Shown in pieces: positions 46,193 through 56,572 of a DNA stretch of 64,000 bases. The stretch lies in assembly GCA_029215795.1 (NCBI GenBank), contig JARDYH010000002.1, forward strand, positions 110,234,501 to 110,298,500, read 5' to 3'. The position numbers and the translations under genes are program-made. Source of the DNA: Anniella stebbinsi (taxonomy: Eukaryota; Chordata; Lepidosauria; Squamata; Anniellidae). Numbering within the stretch: position 1 is the first letter of the stretch; each line of letters starts with the position of its first letter. The notes under the pieces are model-generated. The model saw nothing but the letters and a program-made list of their open reading frames with translations, was not told where the DNA came from and did not search any database.

Positions 46193-46307
46193 CCTATGGA
46201 ACTCTTTGCCACAGTGCCCAGGAGAGACGGTAATGCAGACTGCCCACCTGCCCGTCACTGCCCGCCTGGAAGTGGCATCTTATCAACAACGCCCTCAGGG
46301 GACTACG
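46193..46307 (+). other. predicted exon B3 (115 bp, one base shorter)
   Basis: Identical to B2 except for a one-base deletion near the end (cctcaggggactacg against cctcaggaggactacg). This breaks the A-B-A frame at this point. Confidence 0.55.
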
Positions 46308-46512
46308 GTAAGTGTTCTGTGAATGGGGGGGGCACCTTCCACCTAACTGAAGGTTGGCTGTCTGCCTGCTAACTTCCGAGTGAGCAGGCAGCCCCGTGTG
46401 CCTGCTGGGGCGTGGGCACTCAGGAAGGGCAATCCTGGGTGGAAGGGAGCTGGTTGTGTTAAAGTGGTCAACTAATATTCATTCTTTCCCCCCCCCCCTC
46501 CTTCTTTTGCAG

Positions 46513-46627
46513 CCTATGGAACTCTTCGCCACTGCGCAAAGCGCACCCGTGAATCCAGACTGCCCATCTGCCCCAGCCACGACCGCATGGAGGTGGCCCA
46601 TCGATTCACGTCGCCCGCACGACTCTG
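46513..46627 (+). other. predicted exon A4 (115 bp)
   Basis: Third tandem A exon; one G-to-A difference near its middle. Confidence 0.55.
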
Positions 46628-46798
46628 GTAAGAGCCTGTCAGAGAGCTTACCCACGAGTAAGCAAGCAGGCAGCCCCGTGTGCCTGCTGGGGCGTGGGCA
46701 CTCAGGACCGGGCACATGCCAGTCTTGGGTGGGAGGGAGCCAGTGGTGGAAAAGTATCATTTTTCTCATATTCTTCCCCCCCCCTTCTTCTTTTGCAG

Positions 46799-46914
46799 CC
46801 TATGGAACTCTTTGCCACAGTGCCCAGGAGAGACGGTAATGCAGACTGCCCACCTGCCCGTCACTGCCCGCCTGGAAGTGGCATCTTATCAACAACGCCC
46901 TCAGGAGGACTACG
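46799..46914 (+). other. predicted exon B4 (116 bp)
   Basis: Full-length B; joins in frame to the terminal exon. Confidence 0.55.
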
Positions 46915-47118
46915 GTAAGTGTTCTGTGAATGGGGGGGGCACCTTCCACCTAACTGAAGGTTGGCTGTCTGCCTGCTAACTTCCGAGTGAGCAGGCAGCC
47001 CCGTGTGCCTGCTGGGGCGTGGGCACTCAGGAAGGGCAATCCTGGGTGGAAGGGAGCTAGTTGTGTTGAAGTGGTCAACTAATATTCATTCTTTTTTCCC
47101 CCCCTTCTTCTTTTGCAG

Positions 47119-47710
47119 CCTATGGAACTCTCACTGCCACAGTGCCCGGGAAAGGAGAGACTTTGCCCATTACATGCCAGCCTGCCCGCCCGCTGCTGAT
47201 GCCGCCTGCCGCCTTCCAGATCCTTCCTGCAAAGAGAGCAAGCCGCCCTCCTCGCACAAGCCATGGGACTTGGCATTCGCCCTCAAGGAGAATGTCACCC
47301 AGTCCCCAACGCCGCTGTTGGACTTTGCCCTGGATGCCAGCCTGCCCGCCCGCTGCTGATGCCGCCTGCCGCCTTCCAGATCCTTCCTGCAAAGAGAGCA
47401 AGCCGCCCTCCTCGCACAAGCCATGGGACTTGGCATTCGCCCTCAAGGAGAATGTCACCCAGTCCCCAACGCCGCTGTTGGACTTTGCCCATTAAATGCC
47501 AGCCTGCCCGCCCGCTGCTGATGCCGCCTGCCGCCTTCCAGATCCTTCCTGCAAAGAGAGCAAGCCGCCCTCCTCGCACAAGCCATGGGACTTGGCATTC
47601 GCCCTCAAGGAGAATGTCACCCAGTCCCCAACGCCGCTGTTGGACTTTGCCCATTAAATGCCAGCCTGCCTGCCCGCCTTCCAGATTCTGCTGTGGAAGG
47701 AGAAATAAAT
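47119..47710 (+). other. predicted terminal exon C with a 160/162-bp tandem repeat
   Basis: Acceptor ccttcttcttttgcag. After 57 bp shared with exon D come three tandem units of 160-162 bp starting at 47176, 47336 and 47498, and a partial fourth from 47660. The frame continuing from exon B4 stays open to a TAA at 47493-47495, encoding a Pro/Arg/Ser-rich tail with no motif I recognise. Each unit ends gactttgccc. Confidence 0.55.
47704..47709 (+). terminator. poly(A) signal AATAAA
   Basis: The first AATAAA I see on the plus strand after the transposase stop codon, just past the repeat-bearing terminal exon. Confidence 0.5.
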
Positions 47711-48042
47711 AATACTAGGTGCTGCAAGAGACCATGTGGATTGGCTCTACATCAAAGCAGCCTTCTGGTTTAGAATTACATACTACACAAGAAAAGAACA
47801 ATCACTTATCCTGCAAGATCCCTTCCCAGGCTAGGATCTGAATAATAGCTATTAGCTAGGATCTGAATAGCTATTACCTGGGATTAGCTACTAGTGCATT
47901 TGGTAGCATTCCTGCAACCAACACCTGTCTTGTCATGTAAATGTATGGGTCCCTAAAGCAATTTACAATCACTTTACATTTTACAAATGAATAAGTGAAA
48001 CTTTCTTCCCTCATTACCAATCCACACCAGGCAGGCAATGTC
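47711..48042 (+). other. unique spacer before the right TIR
   Basis: No gene; contains a short duplication of 'gctaggatctgaata' at 47832-47873. Confidence 0.4.
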
Positions 48043-49305
48043 CCCTTCCTGAAGGTTTAAAATAATAAAGTTTAACCTTTGTTTTCCCACTAAAGCATTG
48101 CACCAAAGTTTGTGAAATTTTCAGCGTTTGAGCGGGCATAGGTCCTGTGCCATGTGAGCGAGTTAGAGCTTTGTAGCTCTTAAAACCAACCCATAAATCC
48201 CATGTGAAATGCCATGAATAAACCTTTGTTTTCCCACTAAAGCATTGCACCAAAGTTTGTGAAATTTTCAGCGTTTGAGCGGGCATAGGTCCTGTGCCAT
48301 GTGAGCGAGTTAGAGCTTTGTAGCTCTTAAAACCAACCCATAAATCCCATGTGAAATGCCATGAATAAACCTTTGTTTTCCCACTAAAGCATTGCACCAA
48401 AGTTTGTGAAATTTTCAGCGTTTGAGCGGGCATAGGTCCTGTGCCATGTGAGCGAGTTAGAGCTTTGTAGCTCTTAAAACCAACCCATAAATCCCATGTG
48501 AAATGCCATGAATAAACGTTCGTTTCCCACTACAATGTTGCACCTAGCTTCCGGAAATTTCACACACATTTGAAGTGCAGTGTTCCCTGCAATGTGCCAA
48601 AGTTTCCCATTTGTATCTTTGAAAATAAAAAAATGGGAGGCAAAACTGTATTTTACCCCACTGCTACCCAATTTTCAACAATTCATTGCCAACACATGCC
48701 TGGAGCTAGCTGTCTGAAATTTTACACACATATCAAGAGAAGTGTTCCCTGTAATGTGCCAAAGTGTCCTGTTTGTATCTTTAAAAATAAAAACATGGGA
48801 GGCATAACTGCATTTACCCCACTACTACCCATTTTTCAAAAATTCATTGCCACACCAGGCAAGCACCCACGGTTCTGGGATTTCACACACGTGGGTCCCA
48901 AGGTACCACCTACAATGTGGCAAAGTTTCATGTGTGTAACTTTAAAAATGACCGAGTTATAGGCATTCCATGTTATTTATTAAAAAATTAATTGCCACAA
49001 ACTGCATGCACCAATCTTTCTGAAATTTCTCACAGATACCTATCCCTAACCAGTGTACAATGTGCCCAAGTTTCATCCTTCTGTCTTTAAAAATGAAAAA
49101 GTTATAGGCGTTTTTATAAAACAATAATTTGCTATAGGAAAAAGCATTCAAAATGGCGTCCGATCCGGATCGGAAAATCCGATCCGCGGATCGGAATCGG
49201 ATCCGATCCGATCCGACACACGATCCGATCCGATCCGATCCGACCCCCCAGGTCCGATTCCGATCCGCTATCCGATCCGATCCGGGGGGTCAGTGCACAT
49301 CCCTA
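48043..49305. repeat. right terminal inverted repeat
   Basis: Inverse of 34561-35834, including the three 147-bp units (about 48073-48519) and the outer GATCCG array (49160-49290). Only scattered substitutions in the inner part; the terminal array differs more in repeat number. Confidence 0.85.
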
Positions 49306-49313
49306 TTGTGTAT
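49306..49313. repeat. target-site duplication, right copy
   Basis: TTGTGTAT, identical to 34553-34560. Confidence 0.85.
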
Positions 49314-49364
49314 TATTATATTGTGTATTAAAGTATTGCCATCAACATGATCATTCCTGAGGAT

Positions 49365-50090
49365 CCTCTCCAGCACTGTAGAACCCATTCTGCCCTGTGA
49401 TGCTCTGCAGAGCTGCCGACAATGAAGCAGGCTGGATGACAACAGGAGCACAGGTAGTAAAAGTCTTGCTCAATCTACCACTGCTTCGCGCACATAATCG
49501 TGCCTACTATGTGGTGGTGCGGGCCACAAAAAAGGCTCCATCACATCCTCAAGTAGCCACCTAGTGAAGCTCTGCAGATTGGTTAAGAGGTTGCTAACCC
49601 CGGCAGCAGCTCCTTCAGACCTCTCAGAGGCATGCTGTGATGCTTTCTCATCACACTTTGAGGATAAAGTCATCCAGCCCTGAAGAAATTTAGATGCCAC
49701 CATTATGGCAGATCCAAGTGAGGTGTCCAGTGCCCCATGGAGCCAGGTTTTGTGGGTTCAATTTCAACTAAGGCAGCCAGATGGCATGAGCACGGAGCTT
49801 GAAGTTATGCAATCAGCCACGTGCCCTCTTGATCCCTCTGTCCCTCCTGGCTAATTTAAGCTAGCAGGCATGGCATAGCTGGGAGGGTCTAGAGTGTGGT
49901 TAATGCCTTGTTGTGTGAAGGACTGATGCTTGGCATTTTGAAGGAGGCGCTAGTGCAATCTCTCCTGAAGAGTCTCACCCTGGATCCGAGGAGTTGTGAA
50001 AATTATCACCCTTACCTTTTTAGGTAAGGTGATAAGAGAGGGTTGCTGGGGCAACTGCAGGCATTCTTGGCCCTGGTGCAGACTATCACC
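49365..50090 (+). mobile_element. L2/CR1-type LINE ORF2 fragment, decayed
   Basis: Frameshifted remnants of the ORF2 linker and RT start. Segments read like CCDAFSSHFEDKV (about 49628-49670), then a degraded 'pLLKk.sLdP..c.nYrPv.nl.FLGKVI' block at 49950-50040, then 'Q(L)QAFLA'. Multiple stops. Orientation plus. Confidence 0.5.
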
Positions 50091-51864
50091 TCTTGCTTGG
50101 GCCTCAGGACTCAATTGGGACCCAGCCTGGAGTGGCTTGCTGGGCATCCAGAAAACATCCAGGATGCTCAGCTCTTCATTCTGAGTTATTTCTGGATTGG
50201 ATTTCAGCGGGATATGCCCATCCCAAGGACAAACCTAAGCATGCCAGCTAGCTACCTAGCAACGCTTCTCATTCTCCCTTCAACCCACAGGATGCACTAT
50301 GCATACAGCTGCAGCAGTATGAGCTTTAATTCAGGAGTCTTTCAAGCAACCATGGCAGCTGTAATATAAGAATACGTGGTGGTCAGCAAAGAACAAGATA
50401 AGCAGAATAGTGGTCTAGAATACAACCACGTTTACACATCACTGGCCTTATGGAAGACTTCCTTTTAAACCCCACAAGAATTATATTCTTGGATAAACTT
50501 AGTGCAAAGAGCCCAGAGTCTGACTCTGTTGGGGCCGCGCTCCCAAACTATGAATATATAGGTTGTTCTGAGGGAAGCCCCCTGGAAACCTAACAGTGGT
50601 GCAGCTAAGTAATTGTAGAGCCTGGACTTAATGATCTTATGGGCGCCTATGGGGGATTTCCCTCCCAATGTTGCCACCATCTATGGGGACACAGCTCCTT
50701 CACTGGGCAGTCGCACTTATGGGATTTCTCATTCCCAGCATATATTTCAGGGCCAAAGGAACACTCCGCCACTGCAACTCAGAGTTCCACAAGCTGACCC
50801 TTTTCTGCTGCCTCTCATCCTCTTAGAATACTTAAAACCTCCTAAGTAGCCTGGTATAAGAGGCTTAGGTGTGAGATGGGCATCAACACTAGAGACAAAA
50901 TGATCTATTGAACAATCTGATTTATTATAGAGATAATTGTACACAAAGGAATATTAATATTAACTCTGCATTTTCAAAAGAATGCTTGCTGATACTTCTT
51001 AAGGACTCAAGAGACACTGTTGCTGTTAAAAGCCTCTTAATGACTTAAAAATAAATAAATCTCAGGCCAAATTCCCTAAACCTCTACCCTTGCCAAATAT
51101 CTCACAACCAGGTCCAGCATTTGGTTTCAGTCTTCCTGTAACTCCCAAAGCTCCTCTTGTTATGCTACTGGCTGCTTGGACAGTCCATCTGGGTTTTTCC
51201 TGCCTGCTTGAGTAACCTTCTTCTGGCAAGATCTTGGGGTAGCCTCCTGTCATACCAAAGCCAATGCTCCCTATTCCTGATTTTTACCAGCCATGGGTGA
51301 TTTGCCCACACAGAAGGAAAAGCTTCATCTTCAGTCCTTCACTTTCTCCTCAGCGTTTGCCTTCTATAACACCACACACCAACCAGCAGACCTCAGACTA
51401 CCCACCAACTGACTTCTTAACTATTAACTGTCAACTCCTTGACATTTCCCAATCACCCGTTTCCACCTAGCTAGAATTCACAGCCAATCAAAACTGAATT
51501 TACCTGATCCAGGCCCCATCTATAAATATTGAAAGGGATTGTCTCTCTCTCTTCCCCCCCACTGAAGATCATCAAGCAACTACTATACAGGCCGTTGACA
51601 ATAACAAAACAACACCCCAGGCCTACTCAGATATATTATAGCCTTTCAGAGGCCACACAAAGTAAACATTACATAACTACAGTTATATATTGCATTTCTT
51701 TACAGGGCCCCTTTAGATGGCCTTGTGTATTACTTTAGCTGGAAAGCACACAACTTATATTTTCCTTACCCCCAACTGCCATTCCATGCTTTATAGCTGC
51801 TCCTACATTCCGTATATGTTAGACTGTTCACCAGCTGGGGGGTGGCCATGTGTAGTTTTACATA
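50091..51864. other. gene-free stretch
   Basis: No exon or element I can support. Short open frames only. Confidence 0.35.
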
Positions 51865-52035
51865 GGGTGACCATATGAAAAGAAGGACAGGGCTCCTGTA
51901 TCTTTATCAGTTGCATAGAAAAGGGAATTTCAGCAGGTGTAATTTGCATGCATGCAGCACCCTGGTGAAATTCCCTCTTCATCACCACAGTTAAAGCTGC
52001 AGGAGCCCTGCCCTCTTTTGTATCTGGTCACTCTA
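51865..52035. mobile_element. half foldback MITE
   Basis: Starts TAGGGTGACCATATGAAAAG and ends at 'gtatctggtcactctagtat'. One arm of the 9610-9930 family, diverged. Confidence 0.65.
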
Positions 52036-52888
52036 GTATAGCTCCTGCTGTTTTAACTTTAAATTTGGAATATTAATTTCCCCAGTTTGAAACTTCCAGG
52101 TTTTCTGGAAACTTGAGTTCAAACATGTCCAACTTTTGGATTCACTTCCTAATTAACTTGGCACCATCACAGTCCCTGACCATTGCTGCTGATTCTGCAA
52201 GCCATCTGCTCCTTTCCTGCTGAAACTTACCTGGCATCACAGATGGTGATGAGAAGGAACCGGGCAACAGCCTTCATCAGGCACTGGTGTGACAGTATTG
52301 AGGGCACCAAGAGCCTGGGAAATGTAGTTTCTCAAGGCTTCTAGAGTTTGCTAAAGGCTTAGCAACCCCAGGGGGGTTTGCACTTGTGATGCTGTTGCTG
52401 TAGCATCATAGACTTAATCAAGGCCACTGCAGCAGCCCTCCTTCTCACGGCCACTGGAGATGTTTCAGGGAAAACAGAAGAGGAGAGTGGAGACTAAAGA
52501 AAGGTTTGGGGCTGGGGAGCTCCAGGCCTTGATGTGTTCCCCAGCGGGAGTGGAGATCACTAGGAGGCTAAGGGAGGTCTCCTTGTCCTGCTCTCTATTA
52601 GATCATCAGGAGCATGGCAAGACCTGGAACTCAGAACAAGCCCGATCTTGAAGCTTTCCTATCACTCAGTCAGACTGAGTCAGTCTAAGCAGTTAGTCAG
52701 TTCCCAAAGTCAAAAACCTGGCTATGGGTTAGCTAAATAGGTTTGTTTGTTTGTTCATTTGTTTAAAATAAGCAAATGCAGTCAACACAAAGTCATTACA
52801 TGACAGTGTCCATAGAGCCAATCTGCCTAACAAAATTCCCTTGCTAGGTGTGCTGAACAAGCAAGTTCCATTGTGCCTTATTCCCAGT
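52036..52888. other. gene-free stretch
   Basis: Nothing recognised; a (GTTT)n run near 52740-52765. Confidence 0.35.
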
Positions 52889-53027
52889 ACAGGGCTAGGC
52901 AAACTGGTGCCCTCCATATTTTGTTTTTACTACATCCCCCATAAACCCCAGCCAATAGCCATGAATTATGGGAACTGTTGTCAAAACATCTGGAGGTTAC
53001 TAGGTTGCCTATCCCTGCCCTAGAAGT
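52889..53027. mobile_element. short palindromic element
   Basis: Arms 'ctaggcaaactggtgccctc' and 'gaggttactaggttgcctat'. Same design as 9984-10105, diverged. Confidence 0.5.
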
Positions 53028-53414
53028 GTGTGGAGGACTGCAGCTTAAAAGATGGGCATTGCAACTCCTTAGGATAAGGGTGGAGAAGCTCCAGCCCACG
53101 GACCTAATTCAGCCCATGGAGGTTCTTCTTCCAGTCCATGGAAACTTGGATTCCCTCAGTCTCTCCTCATAAGGCTTTGTTTCCAGACCCCTGATAATTT
53201 TTGTTGCCCTCCTCTGAACCCTCTCCAGCTTGTCTGCATCCTTCGAAGTGTGGTGCCCAGAACTGGACACAATACTCATGATGAGGCCTAACCAGTGCCG
53301 AATAGGGGGGAACCAGTATCTCATTGCAATTTGGAAGCTATACTTCTATTAATGCAGACCAAAATAGCATTTGCTTTTTTTGCAGCCACATCACACTGTT
53401 GGCTCATACTCAGC

Positions 53415-55939
53415 TTTTTTTTTTTTTTAATAATTTTTTTATTATTTTTCAACATAACATAATACAACATAAACCTAAACAACATAAAATACAATACATA
53501 CCGCATACCCCCGTGCTCCCCTCCCCCCAGGAGACCTTCGATTATACATTATTCTTCTTTCCAAAAATGTAAAGACTCTTTTGAAGGCATTTGCCCCTTC
53601 CCCGTTCTTAATACATATTCCAAAAATAAACTCCATATATCTCCAAAATCATTCTTACTGGACATTCCCCTCTTTATTTTCATTTTACACGTTAGCTTAT
53701 CATTAAGTGCCATGTCCCATATTTCTTTATACCATTCTTCTATGGTATATATCCCTTGCCCTTTCCAATTTTTAGCAATCATTATTCTGGCGGGAGCCAG
53801 GAGGTTGTTTATTAATTCTCTCTTATTTATATTCTCCATACCTTTTTCCCATATTGCTAGTAGAGCCAGCTTTGGGTTTAATTCCAAATTACTTCCAATT
53901 ATATAACTTATTTCTTTAAACACCCTTTCCCAAAATTTTTGTACATGTTTACAGCTCCACCACATATGGAAATACGTTCCAACCTCCTGACATCCCCTCC
54001 AACAATTCTTGGACACTTTTTTATCTATCTGATGAAATCTTACCGGCGTTAAATACCATCTCCATACTATTTTATAATAATTCTCCTTAATTCTAATCGA
54101 CAAAAGCTTTAACATTCTTGCATCCCATATCTTCCCCCAGTCATGTTCATTAATTTGTTCTTTTAAGTCATCTTCCCAAATCATTTTAAGTGAATCTCTA
54201 TATTCAGCTTCCTCTGTCAGGATTTTATATATTTCACTAGTTGGACCTTTTCTAGCTTTAATTACTTCCTTCTTTCCTCTTGATTCAATTAAATCTTCAA
54301 ATCTTGTATTATTTCTACACTTCTTATTCATCTTTTTCCATTCCTGTGTCCATTTTTCCAATTGTAAACATTTGAACCAAGCTATCTTTTGTCCTTTTAC
54401 CAACTCTCTAATTTGCTCCTTATCTGTCATTCTTTCCATCCAATTCCTTAACTTAATAATTTCCTGACCCTTCAAACTTCCTTCCAATTCTACTTTTAAA
54501 TTCCTTGGGAAATTTCTCGCAACTACCACTGGGGCGAGTGGAGAGTCTCCTGGTATTAAACTCCCTTTAACTTTCTCCCAGATCTCTAGAATGTTTTTCA
54601 GCAACGGGTTGTCCAGTCCCCTCAAATCTTTCTTTTGGATTTTATTATTAAAAAAAATATTTTGCAATTTGAAATCTGGTTCCCCTGTTTGCGTTTCTAA
54701 CCATTCTAAATCTTCCTCCCCTAATATACTATTTATAACATATCTTAACTGATTAGCACTATAATAATTCTTTATGTTTGGAAGTCCCAAACCTCCTTTC
54801 TTTTGTGTCTTATACCATAGCCCTTTATTAATCCTAGCTCTCTTATCTCCATTGCAATAAGCATTAATCATATTTTGCCAACTCTTTAACTCTACATCCG
54901 ATATTTTAATCGGTAGCATTCTAAACAAAAAATTAATCTTGGGTAATATCTTCATTTTTATAACCACTATTCTACCAAACCAAGAATGTTTTAATTTCCT
55001 ATATGCCTCTAACTTTTCCCCTACCTGTTTTTTCAAACTTACAAAATTAATTTCTTCTAACCTGTCTAAATCTTTTGCAATATTAACTCCTAAATAACGT
55101 ACTATATTTTTAAGCCTAAGACCTAACTTAACTTTACCTTCCTCCATCTCCTCTTTGTTATAATTGAATAACATCATTTCTGACTTCCCCCAATTAACTT
55201 GTAGACCTGTGACCTCCCCAAATTCTCTCAAATGTTTCTTAATCAGGTCCCCCTCCTTCAGGGGGTCTTCTAATGTCAGTAATGTGTCATCCGCAAACAT
55301 ATTTATTTTAATCTTCTCCTTCCCTCCTATCCCCTTCAATCTTGAATCCTCCCTTATAACATTTGCCAAAATTTCTATTACTATTGCAAATAATATCGGT
55401 GAAAGTGGGCAACCTTGTCTTGTTCCTCGGGCTAGTGTAATCTGTTGCGTTAACCCATCATTAACCATTATTTCTGCTTTATTATTTTTATACAGTTGAT
55501 CCATCACTCCCATAAATTTCACTCCAAGCCCAAATGTTTTCAAAATTAATTTAAGTGCTGGCCATTCCATGCAATCAAAGGCTTTGAATATATCCAATGC
55601 TAATAATCCCGCTTTTAAATTCCTTTTTTTAATAATATTAATTATATTTAAAACTCTTCCTATTAAATTAGGCATTTGCCTTCCTGGGATAAATCCACAT
55701 TGATCCTTTCTAATATACTTATGTATAAACGTACTCATCCTTTTTGCCATTATTGCTGTAAAAAATTTTGAATCTTGATTTATTAAAGATATTGGTCTAT
55801 AAGATGCTGGGTCAGTCAAATCCTTTCCTGGTTTCAGAATTAATATGATCAAGGAATGATCCCATGATGGGGGGGTCTTTCCCCCTTCTATTATACTATT
55901 AAATATTTTTTTTAATCTTGGTAGTAAAATTCCTTTAAA
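53415..55939 (-). mobile_element. 5'-truncated L1 LINE, young insertion
   Basis: Bounded by a 16-bp target duplication GGCTCATACTCAGCTT (53401-53416 and 55940-55955; the last two T overlap the tail). The poly(T) at 53415-53428 is the poly(A) tail of a minus-strand copy. About 2.5 kb of ORF2 and a short 3' UTR remain. An undisturbed frame indicates recent insertion. Confidence 0.9.
53549..55939 (-). CDS. L1 ORF2p C-terminal part (reverse transcriptase and Cys-rich tail), truncated
   Basis: The frame is open from the 5' truncation point (reading FKGILLPRLKKIFNSIIEGG) to its stop, about 796 codons. RT motif A is LALDIFKAFD, motif B RQGCPLSPILF and motif C FADDTLL; counted from 55852 these are near residues 84, 145 and 186. 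The thumb, connection and C-terminal region follow, with C-x3-C and H/C residues in CWRGCQEVGTYFHMWWSC. The endonuclease domain and ORF1 are missing, so it cannot retrotranspose itself. No true start codon is present. Confidence 0.88.
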   Translation of the reverse strand, partial: FKGILLPRLKKIFNSIIEGGKTPPSWDHSLIILILKPGKDLTDPASYRPISLINQDSKFFTAIMAKRMSTFIHKYIRKDQCGFIPGRQMPNLIGRVLNIINIIKKRNLKAGLLALDIFKAFDCMEWPALKLILKTFGLGVKFMGVMDQLYKNNKAEIMVNDGLTQQITLARGTRQGCPLSPILFAIVIEILANVIREDSRLKGIGGKEKIKINMFADDTLLTLEDPLKEGDLIKKHLREFGEVTGLQVNWGKSEMMLFNYNKEEMEEGKVKLGLRLKNIVRYLGVNIAKDLDRLEEINFVSLKKQVGEKLEAYRKLKHSWFGRIVVIKMKILPKINFLFRMLPIKISDVELKSWQNMINAYCNGDKRARINKGLWYKTQKKGGLGLPNIKNYYSANQLRYVINSILGEEDLEWLETQTGEPDFKLQNIFFNNKIQKKDLRGLDNPLLKNILEIWEKVKGSLIPGDSPLAPVVVARNFPRNLKVELEGSLKGQEIIKLRNWMERMTDKEQIRELVKGQKIAWFKCLQLEKWTQEWKKMNKKCRNNTRFEDLIESRGKKEVIKARKGPTSEIYKILTEEAEYRDSLKMIWEDDLKEQINEHDWGKIWDARMLKLLSIRIKENYYKIVWRWYLTPVRFHQIDKKVSKNCWRGCQEVGTYFHMWWSCKHVQKFWERVFKEISYIIGSNLELNPKLALLAIWEKGMENINKRELINNLLAPARIMIAKNWKGQGIYTIEEWYKEIWDMALNDKLTCKMKIKRGMSSKNDFGDIWSLFLEYVLRTGKGQMPSKESLHFWKEE

Positions 55940-56140
55940 GGCTCATACTCAGCTTGTGATCTCACTTGTAGTATTGTTTATTTTATTCATTTTTTATTGC
56001 TGAGCCAAGTATCTCCCATCTTGTAACTGTGCATTTGGTTTCTTTTTTCTAGGAGTAGAACTTGGTATTTATCCCTATTAAATTTCATCCTGTTGTTTTC
56101 AGCCCAGCACTCCAGCCTATCGAGATCCCCCTAACAAACT

Positions 56141-56572
56141 CCTATTTGCTTTCCCTGTTCGGTCCCTCTGATCTCTCTCTCTCTGACTCTCTCTCTGTGG
56201 GAGCTGGCTACCTAAAGTGCCTTCTAGTCCAGCTGGGGCAGCTTCCACTTATCTGCTCAGCTAGGAGTCAGGAAACAGAAACAGTAAAGCCAGTCCCCAG
56301 CCAATGTGCTAGCTGCATCATCCATCCAGCATATTGGTCATGGACCAAATGATGCCAGGGGGACCGAATGATGTCCTGCCCTGTGATGTCCTTCAGCAAT
56401 GGAGGGCTGAGTGGGTAAGTCATGCAGCTCCCAGCCAGGAAACAGTTCCCCACCCCTGCCTTTGGGTTACAACAGTTCATTTTTCAGGTATTTTTCAAAG
56501 TTTAAAGATGATGGAGAGGCAGCCTCAACATGGCAAAGTTTCTGAGACTCCATTCTGTAGTTCACCAAAGGC
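56141..56572. other. gene-free stretch
   Basis: A short CT-rich run near 56170-56195; nothing else recognised. Confidence 0.35.

Larger units (their letters stand above)
44017..47710 (+). other. predicted spliced transcription unit: tandem exon cassettes
   Basis: An upstream exon ends at 44048 (AATAAG|gtaagt). It is followed by eight acceptor-exon blocks (listed separately) ending in a terminal exon with AATAAA. Every internal exon begins CCTATGGAACTC or CCTATGGCACTC after a C-rich/T-rich tract and TTTTGCAG, and ends before GTAAG. The block A-intron(171)-B-intron(205) is repeated three times with a period of ~606 bp. Exons A (115) and B (116) add to 231, a multiple of 3, so A(frame 3)-B(frame 2)-A... 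stays open across joins. Joins at the 5' side (44048/44271, 44385/44893) do not preserve that frame, so it may be a non-coding RNA or a decayed gene. Function unknown. Confidence 0.6.
34561..49305 (+). mobile_element. giant autonomous hAT-type DNA transposon (14.7 kb)
   Basis: Starts TAGGGGTGTGCATCGGATCG and ends with the inverse ...GTGCACATCCCTA, between perfect 8-bp duplications. Long inverted repeats (34561-about 35834 and about 48043-49305) match nearly base for base in their inner parts. Inside are a promoter-like site, a nested relative, one intact hAT transposase (38090-40621), two minisatellites and a spliced-cassette array with an AATAAA. Most hAT elements known to me are only a few kilobases, so the length is unusual. 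The identical outer duplication argues for one insertion rather than two facing copies. The intact ORF and similar TIRs suggest recent activity. Confidence 0.85.
53060..56140 (-). mobile_element. CR1 LINE fragment split by an L1 insertion
   Basis: Two pieces flank the L1. On the minus strand the 5' piece (56140-55956) encodes LDRLECWAENNRMKFNRDKY and GDTWLSN. The 3' piece (53400-53100) encodes [17 protein letters not shown] and YEERLRES. Both are hallmark CR1 ORF2 C-terminal sequences. Frames are broken, so it is old. Its interruption between 53416 and 55940 is fully explained by the L1. Confidence 0.75.

Noticed and set aside
34561..49305. Two independent facing copies of a 1.3-kb element rather than one big element
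   Set aside because: Only the outer edges carry transposon ends and they share the same 8-bp duplication; the inner TIR edges have no ends or duplications.
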